This document shows, piece by piece, positions 1-6,548 of a stretch of DNA of 64,000 nucleotides. The first letter of the stretch is position 1; every line of letters starts with the position of its first letter. The notes under the pieces were generated by a model. It worked only from the letters and a program-made list of their open reading frames with translations. It ran no database searches and was not told the DNA's origin. The DNA is from an uncultured Oscillospiraceae bacterium (GTDB lineage Bacteria > Bacillota > Clostridia > Oscillospirales > Oscillospiraceae), in assembly GCA_947627325.1 (NCBI GenBank), contig CANQVO010000009.1, positions 1-64,000 of the forward strand, written 5' to 3'. Made by a program: the position numbers and the translations under genes.

Positions 1-1
1 A

Positions 2-484
2 TTTAGTTCATCTTGTTTGTGTGCGGGACTAAGTTCATTTCTATATATGTTTGGAATGACATTGAGCTTTTATGGATCAAAAACTATATTGGGTACATTT
101 ATTCCGATGTTCTCAGGTGGATTTAATACTGGACTTTTTATTATGTTCACGATTGCGGCGATCCCTTGCGCTATGGCCGCAGCCATCTTATACTTTTGGA
201 ATGAAGATAGGATATTCAATTCCGTTTTGTACGCACTGCCCGTGGGGGCCTTAATGGCGGAAGCATTTGCAACGACTATTTTTCTAGTTGCTTTTCATCG
301 GTATTTATTCCAAGTTTTGATGGATCTTGTTGGCGCGGTCGTATTCGCTATTCTTTTCTGGAAAAGAGTAAAAAGCAAAAAAGTGTACATTTTTTCTATT
401 GGAATAACATTTTCTGTTTTTTATTTTCTAATGTGGCACAAAGAGTTGATGTTCTGGTTACAGAACCCAGAACTGCTTTCATAA
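2..484 (+). CDS. Small integral membrane protein, 5' end outside window
   Basis: This reading frame is open to the left edge of the window, so the gene is probably cut. An internal TTG at 17 gives 155 residues but has no visible ribosome binding site. The protein is almost entirely hydrophobic, with about five membrane segments separated by short polar loops and a basic loop (KRVKSKK) near residue 115. That pattern fits a small polytopic inner-membrane protein of the DUF6518-like type, but the family assignment is only an impression. Base composition is lower in G+C than the housekeeping genes downstream, so it may belong to accessory DNA. The function is unknown. Confidence 0.55.
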   Translation, partial: FSSSCLCAGLSSFLYMFGMTLSFYGSKTILGTFIPMFSGGFNTGLFIMFTIAAIPCAMAAAILYFWNEDRIFNSVLYALPVGALMAEAFATTIFLVAFHRYLFQVLMDLVGAVVFAILFWKRVKSKKVYIFSIGITFSVFYFLMWHKELMFWLQNPELLS

Positions 485-674
485 AAACAGATAGCAAAAA
501 GGGTGAAGGAAATCATCATGTTCCCCCATGTCAAGTGCCCGATATGTTGAAATTTCTTGTTGCTTCATGTTCATTTTTACTATGTTACCATTCAACTACA
601 TAGCTGACTTGAAAAAAGCGTTACATCTGTAATGTCCCGCCCGGCGCGGCTCCTTTTTCGCGCCCAACGGGGGC

Positions 675-704
675 TTGACAAGGGCGGGAGCGGGGTGGTA
701 TAAT
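675..704 (+). promoter_or_regulatory. Sigma-A promoter for the riboswitch-controlled antiporter
   Basis: A consensus TTGACA at 675-680 and TATAAT at 699-704 are separated by 18 nt. Transcription would start near 711, exactly at the 5' edge of the riboswitch. Confidence 0.85.
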
Positions 705-711
705 TTTTCCA

Positions 712-850
712 ACGGATATCCCAGTGGGGGAGTAGCAAGCGCGCCGGTCCTGTGGGCGCGGAGCAAGTCAACATACATGGCCCTTCGGGGTCTGGCTTGC
801 TTGAAACTGCGAGACTCACGCGCGCCTCGACAGCCTGCGTGAGCACATAG
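712..850 (+). promoter_or_regulatory. yybP-ykoY manganese riboswitch
   Basis: The leader contains the hallmark conserved elements of the yybP-ykoY aptamer. GGGGAGTAGC lies in the first loop (about 726-735), GTCAACATACATGG follows in the central junction, and a TGAAACTGCGAGACT block (about 802-816) forms the second conserved loop. A closing-type stem CTCACGC (815-821)/GCGTGAG (837-843) follows. Known members sense Mn2+ and control exporters and membrane transport proteins. Here the aptamer sits between a strong promoter and an intrinsic terminator ahead of a CaCA antiporter, so metal-dependent readthrough is the likely mode of control. Confidence 0.9.
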
Positions 851-862
851 ACCCGGAACGGT

Positions 863-897
863 GCCCAGGCATGGCGGAAGGCTGTGCCTGGGCTTTT
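863..897 (+). terminator. Intrinsic terminator of the riboswitch expression platform
   Basis: GCCCAGGCA (863-871) pairs perfectly with TGCCTGGGC (885-893) and is followed by TTTT. It lies between the aptamer and the ribosome binding site, where ligand-dependent termination or antitermination would act. Confidence 0.85.
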
Positions 898-924
898 CGT
901 AATTTGAGGAAAAGAGAGGAAGTT

Positions 925-1887
925 ATGAACATGGGGATCTTGGGAAACATCTTGTGGTTTATCGTGGGCTTTGCCTTTCTCATCAAGGGGGGCGACTGGT
1001 TCGTGGACGCGGCCCAGTCCATCGCCTACCGCTTCGGGATGCCGGAACTCCTGGTGGGGGCCACGGTGGTCTCCATCGGCACAACCCTGCCGGAGGTGAT
1101 GGTCTCCGCCGGGGGCGCCATGGCGGGCAACAGCGCCATCGCCTTTGGCAACGCCGTGGGCTCTATCATCTGCAACACCGCCCTCATCGCCGCCATCACC
1201 CTGGTGGTCAAGCCGGCCAAGACCGACCGCAAGACCATCCTGCTGCCCTCCGTCTTCTTCTTCCTGGCCGCGGGCTACTACGTCTTCAACGCCTACCACT
1301 TCCGGGGCTTCTCCCGGCTGTCGGGCATCGTGCTGCTGGGGATCTTCCTCATCTACATGGCGGCCACCGTCTCCCAAATGCTGCGCTCCGGCCCCGCCGG
1401 GGATAAGGGCTCGGAGAAGGTGGCGGTGGAGGGCTCCGCCGCCCGGGACATTATCATGCTCATCGTGGGCGCGGCGGTGATCGCCGCGGGGGCCAAACTG
1501 CTGGTGGACAACGCCAAGGTGATCGCCACCGCCCTGGGAGTGCCCGAGAGCGTCATCGCCCTGACCCTGGTGGCCCTGGGCACCTCCCTGCCCGAGCTGG
1601 TCACCGCCGTCACCGCCCTCATCAAGGGCCACGGGGCCCTGTCCCTGGGCAACATCATCGGGGCCAACCTCTTCAACCTGGTGCTGGTGTCCGGCGCCGC
1701 CATCACCATCCGGCCCTTCACCCTGGAGTCCGCCGCCGCCACCGCCATGACCGTGGACATCCCCCTGGCCCTGGGGGTCATGGCCCTGCTCACCCTGCCC
1801 GCCCTCATCACCCAAAAGCTCTACCGCTGGCAGGGGGTGCTCCTCCTGTGCGCCTACGCCGCCTACTGCGTGTTCCTGTTCGTGTAA
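925..1887 (+). CDS. CaCA-family calcium/cation antiporter (YrbG-like)
   Basis: This is a 320-residue inner-membrane exchanger with the two inverted alpha-repeats of the Ca2+/cation antiporter superfamily. The first repeat shows GATVVSIGTTLPEVMVS and the second shows ALTLVALGTSLPELVTA. Each is followed by a GN-x-x-G segment (GNAVGSIICN and GNIIGANLFN) that lines the ion site. About ten membrane helices are evident. The ATG at 925 was chosen over an upstream ATG at 871 because GAGAGGAAG lies just upstream of it and because 871 falls inside the riboswitch terminator. The Mn2+ riboswitch in its leader suggests the protein exports Mn2+ or is induced by metal excess; that substrate is inferred from regulation, not from the protein sequence. 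Confidence 0.9.
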   Translation: MNMGILGNILWFIVGFAFLIKGGDWFVDAAQSIAYRFGMPELLVGATVVSIGTTLPEVMVSAGGAMAGNSAIAFGNAVGSIICNTALIAAITLVVKPAKTDRKTILLPSVFFFLAAGYYVFNAYHFRGFSRLSGIVLLGIFLIYMAATVSQMLRSGPAGDKGSEKVAVEGSAARDIIMLIVGAAVIAAGAKLLVDNAKVIATALGVPESVIALTLVALGTSLPELVTAVTALIKGHGALSLGNIIGANLFNLVLVSGAAITIRPFTLESAAATAMTVDIPLALGVMALLTLPALITQKLYRWQGVLLLCAYAAYCVFLFV

Positions 1888-1917
1888 AGGGGTAAAGGCC
1901 AAAACCTTGCCGCCCGC

Positions 1918-2067
1918 CCCGGCGGCGCTCCAAAACCGAACTCCCATGCCTGGGTAAGTATGATACTATCAGGCCGCACAAAGAAAAACCCTTGCCAGCA
2001 AATGCCGACAAGGGAATAGCTGGCGCCTGCAAACGGATGAAATTTGTGATATATGACTGAGGTGTAG
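1918..2067 (+). repeat. Duplicated leader cassette, copy 1
   Basis: This stretch is nearly identical to 2996-3132. Shared blocks include CGGCGGCGCTCCAAAA, a hairpin CCCTTG...CAAGGG, the run GGGAATAGCTGGCGCC, and a 3' end GATATATGACTGAGGTG that supplies the ribosome binding site of the next gene. The two copies therefore place the same leader and translation start region in front of unrelated genes. Confidence 0.85.
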
Positions 2068-2069
2068 GC

Positions 2070-2867
2070 ATGAAAAATGCACTAAAGGTTGTAGTAGGCA
2101 TTTCTCTTGTCGAAGCTTATTCTATGGTTGACGATGATGAGGCAAACTACGACCAGAATACTGAGTACTACAGAAAAGCAATGCAAGACTATGCGAATCT
2201 CTTTTTGGACATACCAAATCACTATAACGATTTAGATGAACTCGAAAGGGATCTGCGGTCGATGGGGTCTATATTCTGCTATCGGAAGGAGCGTGGTAAT
2301 AAATTCCAACCAGATTATCTCTTGATTCATTTTAATTCTCCAACCCCTGTGTTTGGCACATTAGAAGGCAGTTGGAACTATCTGTACTTAAATGACCAAA
2401 CAGGGATTCAATGTATACCGTTATATACACAAAGTAATGTAGCTTTGAATGGGCTGCAAATAGTTGAAAAAGATAATGCGCTTATATTTCAATTAGAAGG
2501 ACGAGTAGCAGGCTATCATCCATTGCAGCTCTTTTTAGGTTTTTTTGCTCTTACCGAGCAGAGAACCCCTGCTTATTTGAAAATTGATACCGAAACAAAA
2601 AATGGAGGTGTTGCAAGCAACTCATATGGAGAAACTATCATACCGCTCAAAACGAATGGAAACGCCGAATTGGATGGAGATATCTACATTAAAAATCATG
2701 GACTGGAAGTGTGGCTTTATAATGGATTAACAGCGCAAATTGATTTAAATGGGAACATCGAGATTGCAAACAATGAAATATCAATTGAAAGGGGGGTTTC
2801 AGGTCTTAGAATTGCATCTCTAGATTTTCGAGACACAGAGACAGTATTATTGAAACTAGAGGGATGA
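2070..2867 (+). CDS. Hypothetical accessory protein
   Basis: This 265-residue protein has no recognised domain, no signal peptide and no clear membrane segment. It is acidic at the N terminus and rich in Asn, Asp and Ile, and its A+T-rich codon use is unlike the GC-rich core genes. The C-terminal 90 residues read as short alternating beta-strand-like segments (LDGDIYIKNHGLEVWLYN, then NGNIEIANNEISIE). The start ATG is preceded by GAGGTG, which lies in the duplicated leader. The gene ends just before one arm of the inverted repeat, and this context marks it as island cargo. The function cannot be assigned. Confidence 0.6.
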   Translation: MKNALKVVVGISLVEAYSMVDDDEANYDQNTEYYRKAMQDYANLFLDIPNHYNDLDELERDLRSMGSIFCYRKERGNKFQPDYLLIHFNSPTPVFGTLEGSWNYLYLNDQTGIQCIPLYTQSNVALNGLQIVEKDNALIFQLEGRVAGYHPLQLFLGFFALTEQRTPAYLKIDTETKNGGVASNSYGETIIPLKTNGNAELDGDIYIKNHGLEVWLYNGLTAQIDLNGNIEIANNEISIERGVSGLRIASLDFRDTETVLLKLEG

Positions 2868-2870
2868 GAA

Positions 2871-2972
2871 GACAGGGGGACGGTTAGCGTGAACCCCAAA
2901 TAAAGAGTTCTGGGCAAAAGGGGTGCGGCAAGAACGCCCCCGTCGGGGACGGAGGAGAAGGGTGATTTAGGC
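2871..2972. repeat. Inverted repeat, left arm
   Basis: About 102 bp that reappear in reverse complement at 5350-5451. Shared blocks include CAAATAAAGAGTTCTGGGCA, a GC-rich ACGCCCCCGTCGGG core and AGAAGGGYGATTTAGGC. The arms flank roughly 2.4 kb of accessory genes. Confidence 0.85.
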
Positions 2973-2995
2973 AGCGGTAAGAGCGGCAACGGCTC

Positions 2996-3132
2996 CGGCG
3001 GCGCTCCAAAAACGAGCCCCCACGCCTGGGTGCGTATTGATACTCAAAGGAAATCCCTTGTCAGCAAAAGCCGGCAAGGGAATAGCTGGCGCCTGCAAAC
3101 GGATGAAATTTGTGATATATGACTGAGGTGTG
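2996..3132 (+). repeat. Duplicated leader cassette, copy 2
   Basis: This is the second copy of the leader found at 1918-2067, with scattered substitutions; the internal hairpin is CCCTTG...CAAGGG in both copies. It abuts the left arm of the inverted repeat and supplies the upstream region and GAGGTG motif for the gene at 3141. Confidence 0.85.
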
Positions 3133-3140
3133 GCGGGGAT

Positions 3141-3782
3141 ATGAGAGGCAGAAAATGGCTCTTTGTTGCCGGAATCGTTCTTCTATTGCTCGTGTTACTT
3201 GTGTTTTTAGGTAGACATTATGAGCTGTCTTTGCGGCGCCAGGACGCACTGCGCGCTTACACTGTATTGCTGCGAGGAGAAACTGGCTTTACGAGTGGTG
3301 AATATACAGTTTTCCTTGCCGCCACAGATACTACCAGGGCAGCGATCCTTGATATGAATGGAGATGGCATACCAGAATTAGCCACAAACATTGTTATTCA
3401 GCAGTGGTATGACAAAAACATGGTCCTATCCAGCACGCCCCACCAGTGTGGTATCTACTCATTTGAAGACGGGAAAATAAGGGAGTGGTACTCCGGCTCA
3501 ACGCGCGCAGATTTTGAGATTTTGCGCAACAGGGCTTTGCTGTATAGGCATGATGAAGCGTGGCCGGAAGGATATGATTATCTAGAACTCAACAAAGATG
3601 GGTCGATCGCTGAGGTTGTTTCTATGTATAAATACATGATCCCCTCAACCGGCGAATGGGTGTACTACATGGAAACAGAGCAAGGCGGCGCGCAAGAGGT
3701 TTCAGAAGAACAGTGGGATCGCACTGTGGAGAATTATTTGGCGCTGCGAGAAAATGCCCCCACCTGGACGGGAGTAAATTAG
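3141..3782 (+). CDS. Membrane-anchored hypothetical protein with a calcium-loop-like motif
   Basis: This 213-residue protein starts with a basic stretch and one strong transmembrane helix (about residues 6-24), so it is probably anchored with the rest outside. The extracytoplasmic part contains ILDMNGDGIPELA (about residues 70-82), an Asp/Asn loop of the kind seen in EF-hand, FG-GAP and VCBS calcium-binding repeats. It is followed by alternating strands. I do not recognise a named family. It is the second gene to use the duplicated leader (2996-3132), and its moderate GC and island setting suggest horizontally acquired cargo. A decayed gene follows directly. Confidence 0.6.
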   Translation: MRGRKWLFVAGIVLLLLVLLVFLGRHYELSLRRQDALRAYTVLLRGETGFTSGEYTVFLAATDTTRAAILDMNGDGIPELATNIVIQQWYDKNMVLSSTPHQCGIYSFEDGKIREWYSGSTRADFEILRNRALLYRHDEAWPEGYDYLELNKDGSIAEVVSMYKYMIPSTGEWVYYMETEQGGAQEVSEEQWDRTVENYLALRENAPTWTGVN

Positions 3783-3799
3783 GGTTGGCTCCTTTAGCA

Positions 3800-4119
3800 G
3801 GACCGTTCCCCTGATCATTCGTACAAATTGTTCTATGGGGAATGGGTCATAACTGACGTAATAGAAACGAACCTTATGGAGCCGGAGGCAGTGGAACGCG
3901 CCAAAGATAAACGGGGGGAGAAGTACTACTTTGATGAGAGCAAAATTTGCCTAGGAAAAAGGGCGCGACCTGAATTTTGCTGCCGATGTACGTGACACTG
4001 CTTAGGCCAAGGGTGGGATCGATCCTAATGAAACAGATCCGGCGTCGATTCAACAGAGGAAGGACTTTATCATGGAGATGTATCGGAGCTTAACCGGGGA
4101 AACTATTTCGGTTTACTAA
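3800..4119 (+). pseudogene. Decayed coding remnant with frameshift
   Basis: Translation near 3830-3960 gives coding-like sequence (YGEWVITDVIETNLMEPEAV, later KYYFDESKICLG) resembling the C-terminal half of small secreted Firmicute proteins with a GEWVVTDV motif. It lacks a start, and the frame breaks near 3970. A second coding-like frame (FIMEMYRSLTGETISVY then TAA at 4117) resumes from about 4015. The stretch is best read as a truncated, frameshifted gene. Confidence 0.55.
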
Positions 4120-4131
4120 AGGAGGATAAAA

Positions 4132-4416
4132 TTGTCAAATGTGACAAAGAAAATGATCGGCCTCGCGCTACTTGTCTTACTCAGCACCTCTTGTACGTCC
4201 GAAACAGTGCCAAAAGAACCAAGTGATAATACAATACAACAGACTGACGGACAGCAAGGAGCAAGAAATGTTTCTTTAGAAGATATCTTGCTTTTTGGTG
4301 AAGCTGGCGGTACATATTTACGCACAGAAGGACCTCATATGGCTCCCAACCCGCACAGATTCAAGCACATCAATTATCACACAGCAACTGGAGTGAAGGG
4401 AACGATTTTCGGATAA
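4132..4416 (+). CDS. Short lipoprotein with a polymorphic-toxin-like C-terminal tail
   Basis: This 94-residue product starts at TTG, with AAAGGAGG ideally placed upstream. The N terminus is a lipoprotein signal (MSNVTKKMIGLALLVLLSTS, lipobox LSTSC with Cys near residue 21). The mature part is a polar linker followed by NPHRFKHINYHTATGVKGTI. From memory, that segment resembles tails of secreted Firmicute toxin domains (NPH-x-x-x-HINY-x-T-x-x-G-x-KGTI). It stops almost immediately after this motif, so it may be a truncated or miniaturised effector. The neighbour 18 nt downstream looks like an immunity protein, which supports the reading. The toxin link is an inference from motif memory. Confidence 0.5.
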   Translation: MSNVTKKMIGLALLVLLSTSCTSETVPKEPSDNTIQQTDGQQGARNVSLEDILLFGEAGGTYLRTEGPHMAPNPHRFKHINYHTATGVKGTIFG

Positions 4417-4434
4417 AATAGTTTAGGAACTGGG

Positions 4435-4914
4435 GTGGCTGAAATAACTTTAGCAGAGTTTAAATTGAGAGTTACAATTCTCAAAGATTCAGATCAAAGC
4501 GAACTTCGTTCAAAGTATATTGCGAAATTTATCAACACAAACCACGAATGGTACCATGAATACATAGAAGAAACAAAAAAGTGCGTAGATGGCGAGTGCT
4601 ATTTGGGCTATTTGTGGGATTTTTTGAAAAATCCAGTTTTAATTAGCCGGGGCGAAATTGAAAAGTTGGGTAAATGCCTTGGAGATGTGTATGTCTTTTG
4701 GGATATACACTCATGCGAAAGGATCCATATCCCGGATTATTGGAAGTTCAAGAAAAACGCAGTTCTTAAACTTTCTTTTTCTGACTTGCTCGGAGGCTTG
4801 AACTTCTTGCCCGAAGATATTTATATTTGCAACGAGGACTTAGAATGGACCCTTATTCTTACTCACGAGGATATAGACGGTGTGCCTTACTGTCTAAAGT
4901 CTGGAAACATCTAA
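4435..4914 (+). CDS. Immunity-protein-like hypothetical
   Basis: This 159-residue soluble acidic protein has no signal peptide and a GTG start. The sequence is rich in aromatic residues and ends with a compact module, LPEDIYICNEDLEWTLILTH then DIDGVPYCL. I associate that ending with small cytoplasmic immunity proteins encoded beside contact-dependent or Rhs toxins. It lies 18 nt after the lipoprotein with the toxin-like tail, the usual toxin-then-immunity order. G+C is low (island-like). No catalytic motif is visible. The role is inferred from context and resemblance, not from a proven family match. Confidence 0.5.
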   Translation: MAEITLAEFKLRVTILKDSDQSELRSKYIAKFINTNHEWYHEYIEETKKCVDGECYLGYLWDFLKNPVLISRGEIEKLGKCLGDVYVFWDIHSCERIHIPDYWKFKKNAVLKLSFSDLLGGLNFLPEDIYICNEDLEWTLILTHEDIDGVPYCLKSGNI

Positions 4915-4993
4915 AACATGTAAAAAGAAAGGAGAGACGGGCTATGTCTCCCCTGCCTCAACCCAATAAGGAACTGAGCCATTTCCCGTAGCG

Positions 4994-5028
4994 CAAAACG
5001 AGAGCCGACCCCAATCGGGTCGGCCCTC
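4994..5028 (-). terminator. Hairpin with U-run, minus strand
   Basis: GCCGACCC (5004-5011) pairs with GGGTCGGC (5017-5024). On the minus strand the stem is followed by a short TTTT, so it looks like the surviving terminator of the decayed surface-protein gene at 5058-5400. Confidence 0.55.
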
Positions 5029-5057
5029 ACTGCTTGTTACTTTATCCTTCTTTCACT

Positions 5058-5260
5058 TCACCTTGGACTGTTCCGAACGGGCGTGTTCGTCTCCACGAAC
5101 ACGCCCGTTTCGGCGGGCCAGTCCACATGAAAGCCCAAGTACTTGCCCAGGTCACGGAGCTTGTAGTAGGTGTAGCCGTCTCCGGCGTCGTCGGTAAAAC
5201 TAGTGGCTACCGGGAGATACCTTAGAATAATAGGCACCACCAGGGACACCTGCCAAAACC
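5058..5260 (-). pseudogene. Fragment of a copper-amine-oxidase-N-like stalk domain
   Basis: Minus-strand translation gives GYTYYKLRDLGKYLGFHVDW followed by ETGVFVETNTP. This is the characteristic end of the copper amine oxidase N-terminal-like (stalk) domain common in secreted Oscillospiraceae proteins. Only this C-terminal piece is present, without a start or the rest of the domain. A very stable 14-bp hairpin (5076-5109; halves GAACGGGCGTGTTCG and its complement) lies inside it. It sits beside an SLH fragment on the same strand, and both look like debris of one or two surface-protein genes. Confidence 0.65.
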
Positions 5261-5265
5261 ATAGA

Positions 5266-5400
5266 TCACTTTGTCAGGCCCATGTACCGCTGAAGGAGGG
5301 TGGCCACCTTCGCTCTTGTGGCGGTACCCTGGGGATCCGGGAGGCCGCGGCCTAAATCGCCCTTCTCCTTCACCCCCGACGGGGGCGTCCTTGCCGCGCC
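5266..5400 (-). pseudogene. C-terminal SLH-domain fragment
   Basis: Minus-strand translation reads KGDLGRGLPDPQGTATRAKV then ATLLQRYMGLTK and a stop at 5266. This matches the C-terminal end of the intact SLH protein in this window (its last residues are DPQGLATRAEVAILLQRYVEKG-like). Homology to SLH starts about where the right arm of the inverted repeat ends, so only about 30 residues of the domain survive. It is a truncated remnant. Confidence 0.7.
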
Positions 5401-5451
5401 CTTTTTGCCCAGAACTCTTTATTTGAGGTCCACGCTGACCGTCCCTCTGTC
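5350..5451. repeat. Inverted repeat, right arm
   Basis: Reverse complement of 2871-2972. Its inner edge runs into the SLH fragment. A pair of such arms can mediate inversion or deletion of the DNA between them. Confidence 0.85.
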
Positions 5452-5470
5452 TCTTTCTCTGTCTTTCATG

Positions 5471-6355
5471 TCACCTTTCGTTTAATGTCACCATTCCCAT
5501 CTCATCCTGTTCTACAACGAATCTACGTCCACGATACAATTGCTCTGGCGCCTGTGCCGTTGTAGACCAGCGCACGATTTTATCTACCTCGGATGTGCTT
5601 TGCGCCGGAAGAATAATATATGGCGTATCTTCGTAGATGAAAAAGGAATACTCGTCATAATTGCTGTAAGCGTATACTTCTCTAAAATGATCACTCGATT
5701 GCCCCCCTGCGCTAAGATCTGTTGTGTCGCGCAGGAAGATCTCTAATTTATTATGAAATTCATCTAATGGAATCGGAATAAAGTCTGCCAGTGTCAGCAC
5801 GCGACCTGTTTTCAGATCAAATGTAACACCGTTTTCATGATCGGCGTTTGTCCCTCCCGAAAACCAATGTTCAATTTGTCGTACACTCAAAATATTATGA
5901 TCGTTTTGCGATATCTCGCTTTGCTGTATAGCCGAGAAAATCGGGCGCGGTTCATTGCCTAAGTGAAAGAGCGTATCATTTACCTGTTCTTCAACATACT
6001 GGATACCTTCGCCTTCTAAAAAGCTATTACTTGTTTCTTCCAAGTAAGAATTGATCAAATCCAGACTTGCTTCAGGCACTTCGCTTTCTTCCCCAACCCG
6101 TTGAAAGAGAACAGGAACTGTGGCGCCCAGGTATCCATACAGCCGCCCATCCGCGCTCACAAGAGCAGTTGATCGTTCCTTAAAATATAGATCTACTTGG
6201 CCCTTCTCTGTGTCCTGACAAAGCTGGGATGTCAATGGGATCAAATGGTTGCTGGTTGGCGCTTTCTCTGTTTTCACATCTTGAGACGGGTGTCCAGAGC
6301 ATGAGACCAATAGCAAGAAACATACAACAGATGTAAGTGCATATTTGCGTTTCAC
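5471..6355 (-). CDS. Lipoprotein of RsiV/PdaC type (DUF4163-DUF3298-like)
   Basis: This 294-residue secreted lipoprotein uses a GTG start and has a type II signal peptide with lipobox LLVSCS (Cys about residue 19). The mature part has a first beta-rich region (residues 50-140) that fits DUF4163. A second region with FDLKTGRVLTLADFI (residues 195-215) is typical of DUF3298 in RsiV-like anti-sigma factors and PdaC deacetylases. There is no cytoplasmic anti-sigma domain or deacetylase domain, so it is probably a stand-alone envelope lipoprotein that senses or binds cell-wall ligands. A promoter is visible at 6417-6445. The family call is made from the pattern of motifs. Confidence 0.65.
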   Translation of the reverse strand: MKRKYALTSVVCFLLLVSCSGHPSQDVKTEKAPTSNHLIPLTSQLCQDTEKGQVDLYFKERSTALVSADGRLYGYLGATVPVLFQRVGEESEVPEASLDLINSYLEETSNSFLEGEGIQYVEEQVNDTLFHLGNEPRPIFSAIQQSEISQNDHNILSVRQIEHWFSGGTNADHENGVTFDLKTGRVLTLADFIPIPLDEFHNKLEIFLRDTTDLSAGGQSSDHFREVYAYSNYDEYSFFIYEDTPYIILPAQSTSEVDKIVRWSTTAQAPEQLYRGRRFVVEQDEMGMVTLNER

Positions 6356-6416
6356 AATACTATTTATCCCTCCATTCCATACTTTGAGAGCGCCTCAAAG
6401 ATTTCTTTGTATTGAC

Positions 6417-6445
6417 ATTATATCTCATCGGTAAGGCGTTTTGAA
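6417..6445 (-). promoter_or_regulatory. Promoter of the RsiV-like lipoprotein gene
   Basis: On the minus strand TTCAAA (6440-6445) and TATAAT (6417-6422) are separated by 17 nt, about 60 nt ahead of the GTG start. Confidence 0.6.
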
Positions 6446-6503
6446 GTTTTTTCTTTTGTGCCAGGGGCGTCAATGCTGATCTGGGAATGGGAGAAAGGCG
6501 AAG

Positions 6504-6540
6504 AAGAGCGCGGGCGGCACAGCCGCCCGCGCTCTTTTGT
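6504..6540 (-). terminator. Terminator of rny
   Basis: A perfect 15-bp stem (6504-6518 with 6522-6536) has a 3-nt loop. It is flanked by short T runs on both strands and lies just after the rny stop. Confidence 0.85.
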
Positions 6541-6548
6541 AGCAACGG

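Noticed and set aside
592-1947. Long minus-strand ORF (451 aa)
   Set aside because: Gly/His/Gln-rich translation typical of the antisense of a GC-rich gene; it covers the riboswitch and the antiporter.
1918-3132. attC-like integron cassette sites
   Set aside because: The repeated leader has an imperfect hairpin but lacks an integron-type core and no integrase is present.
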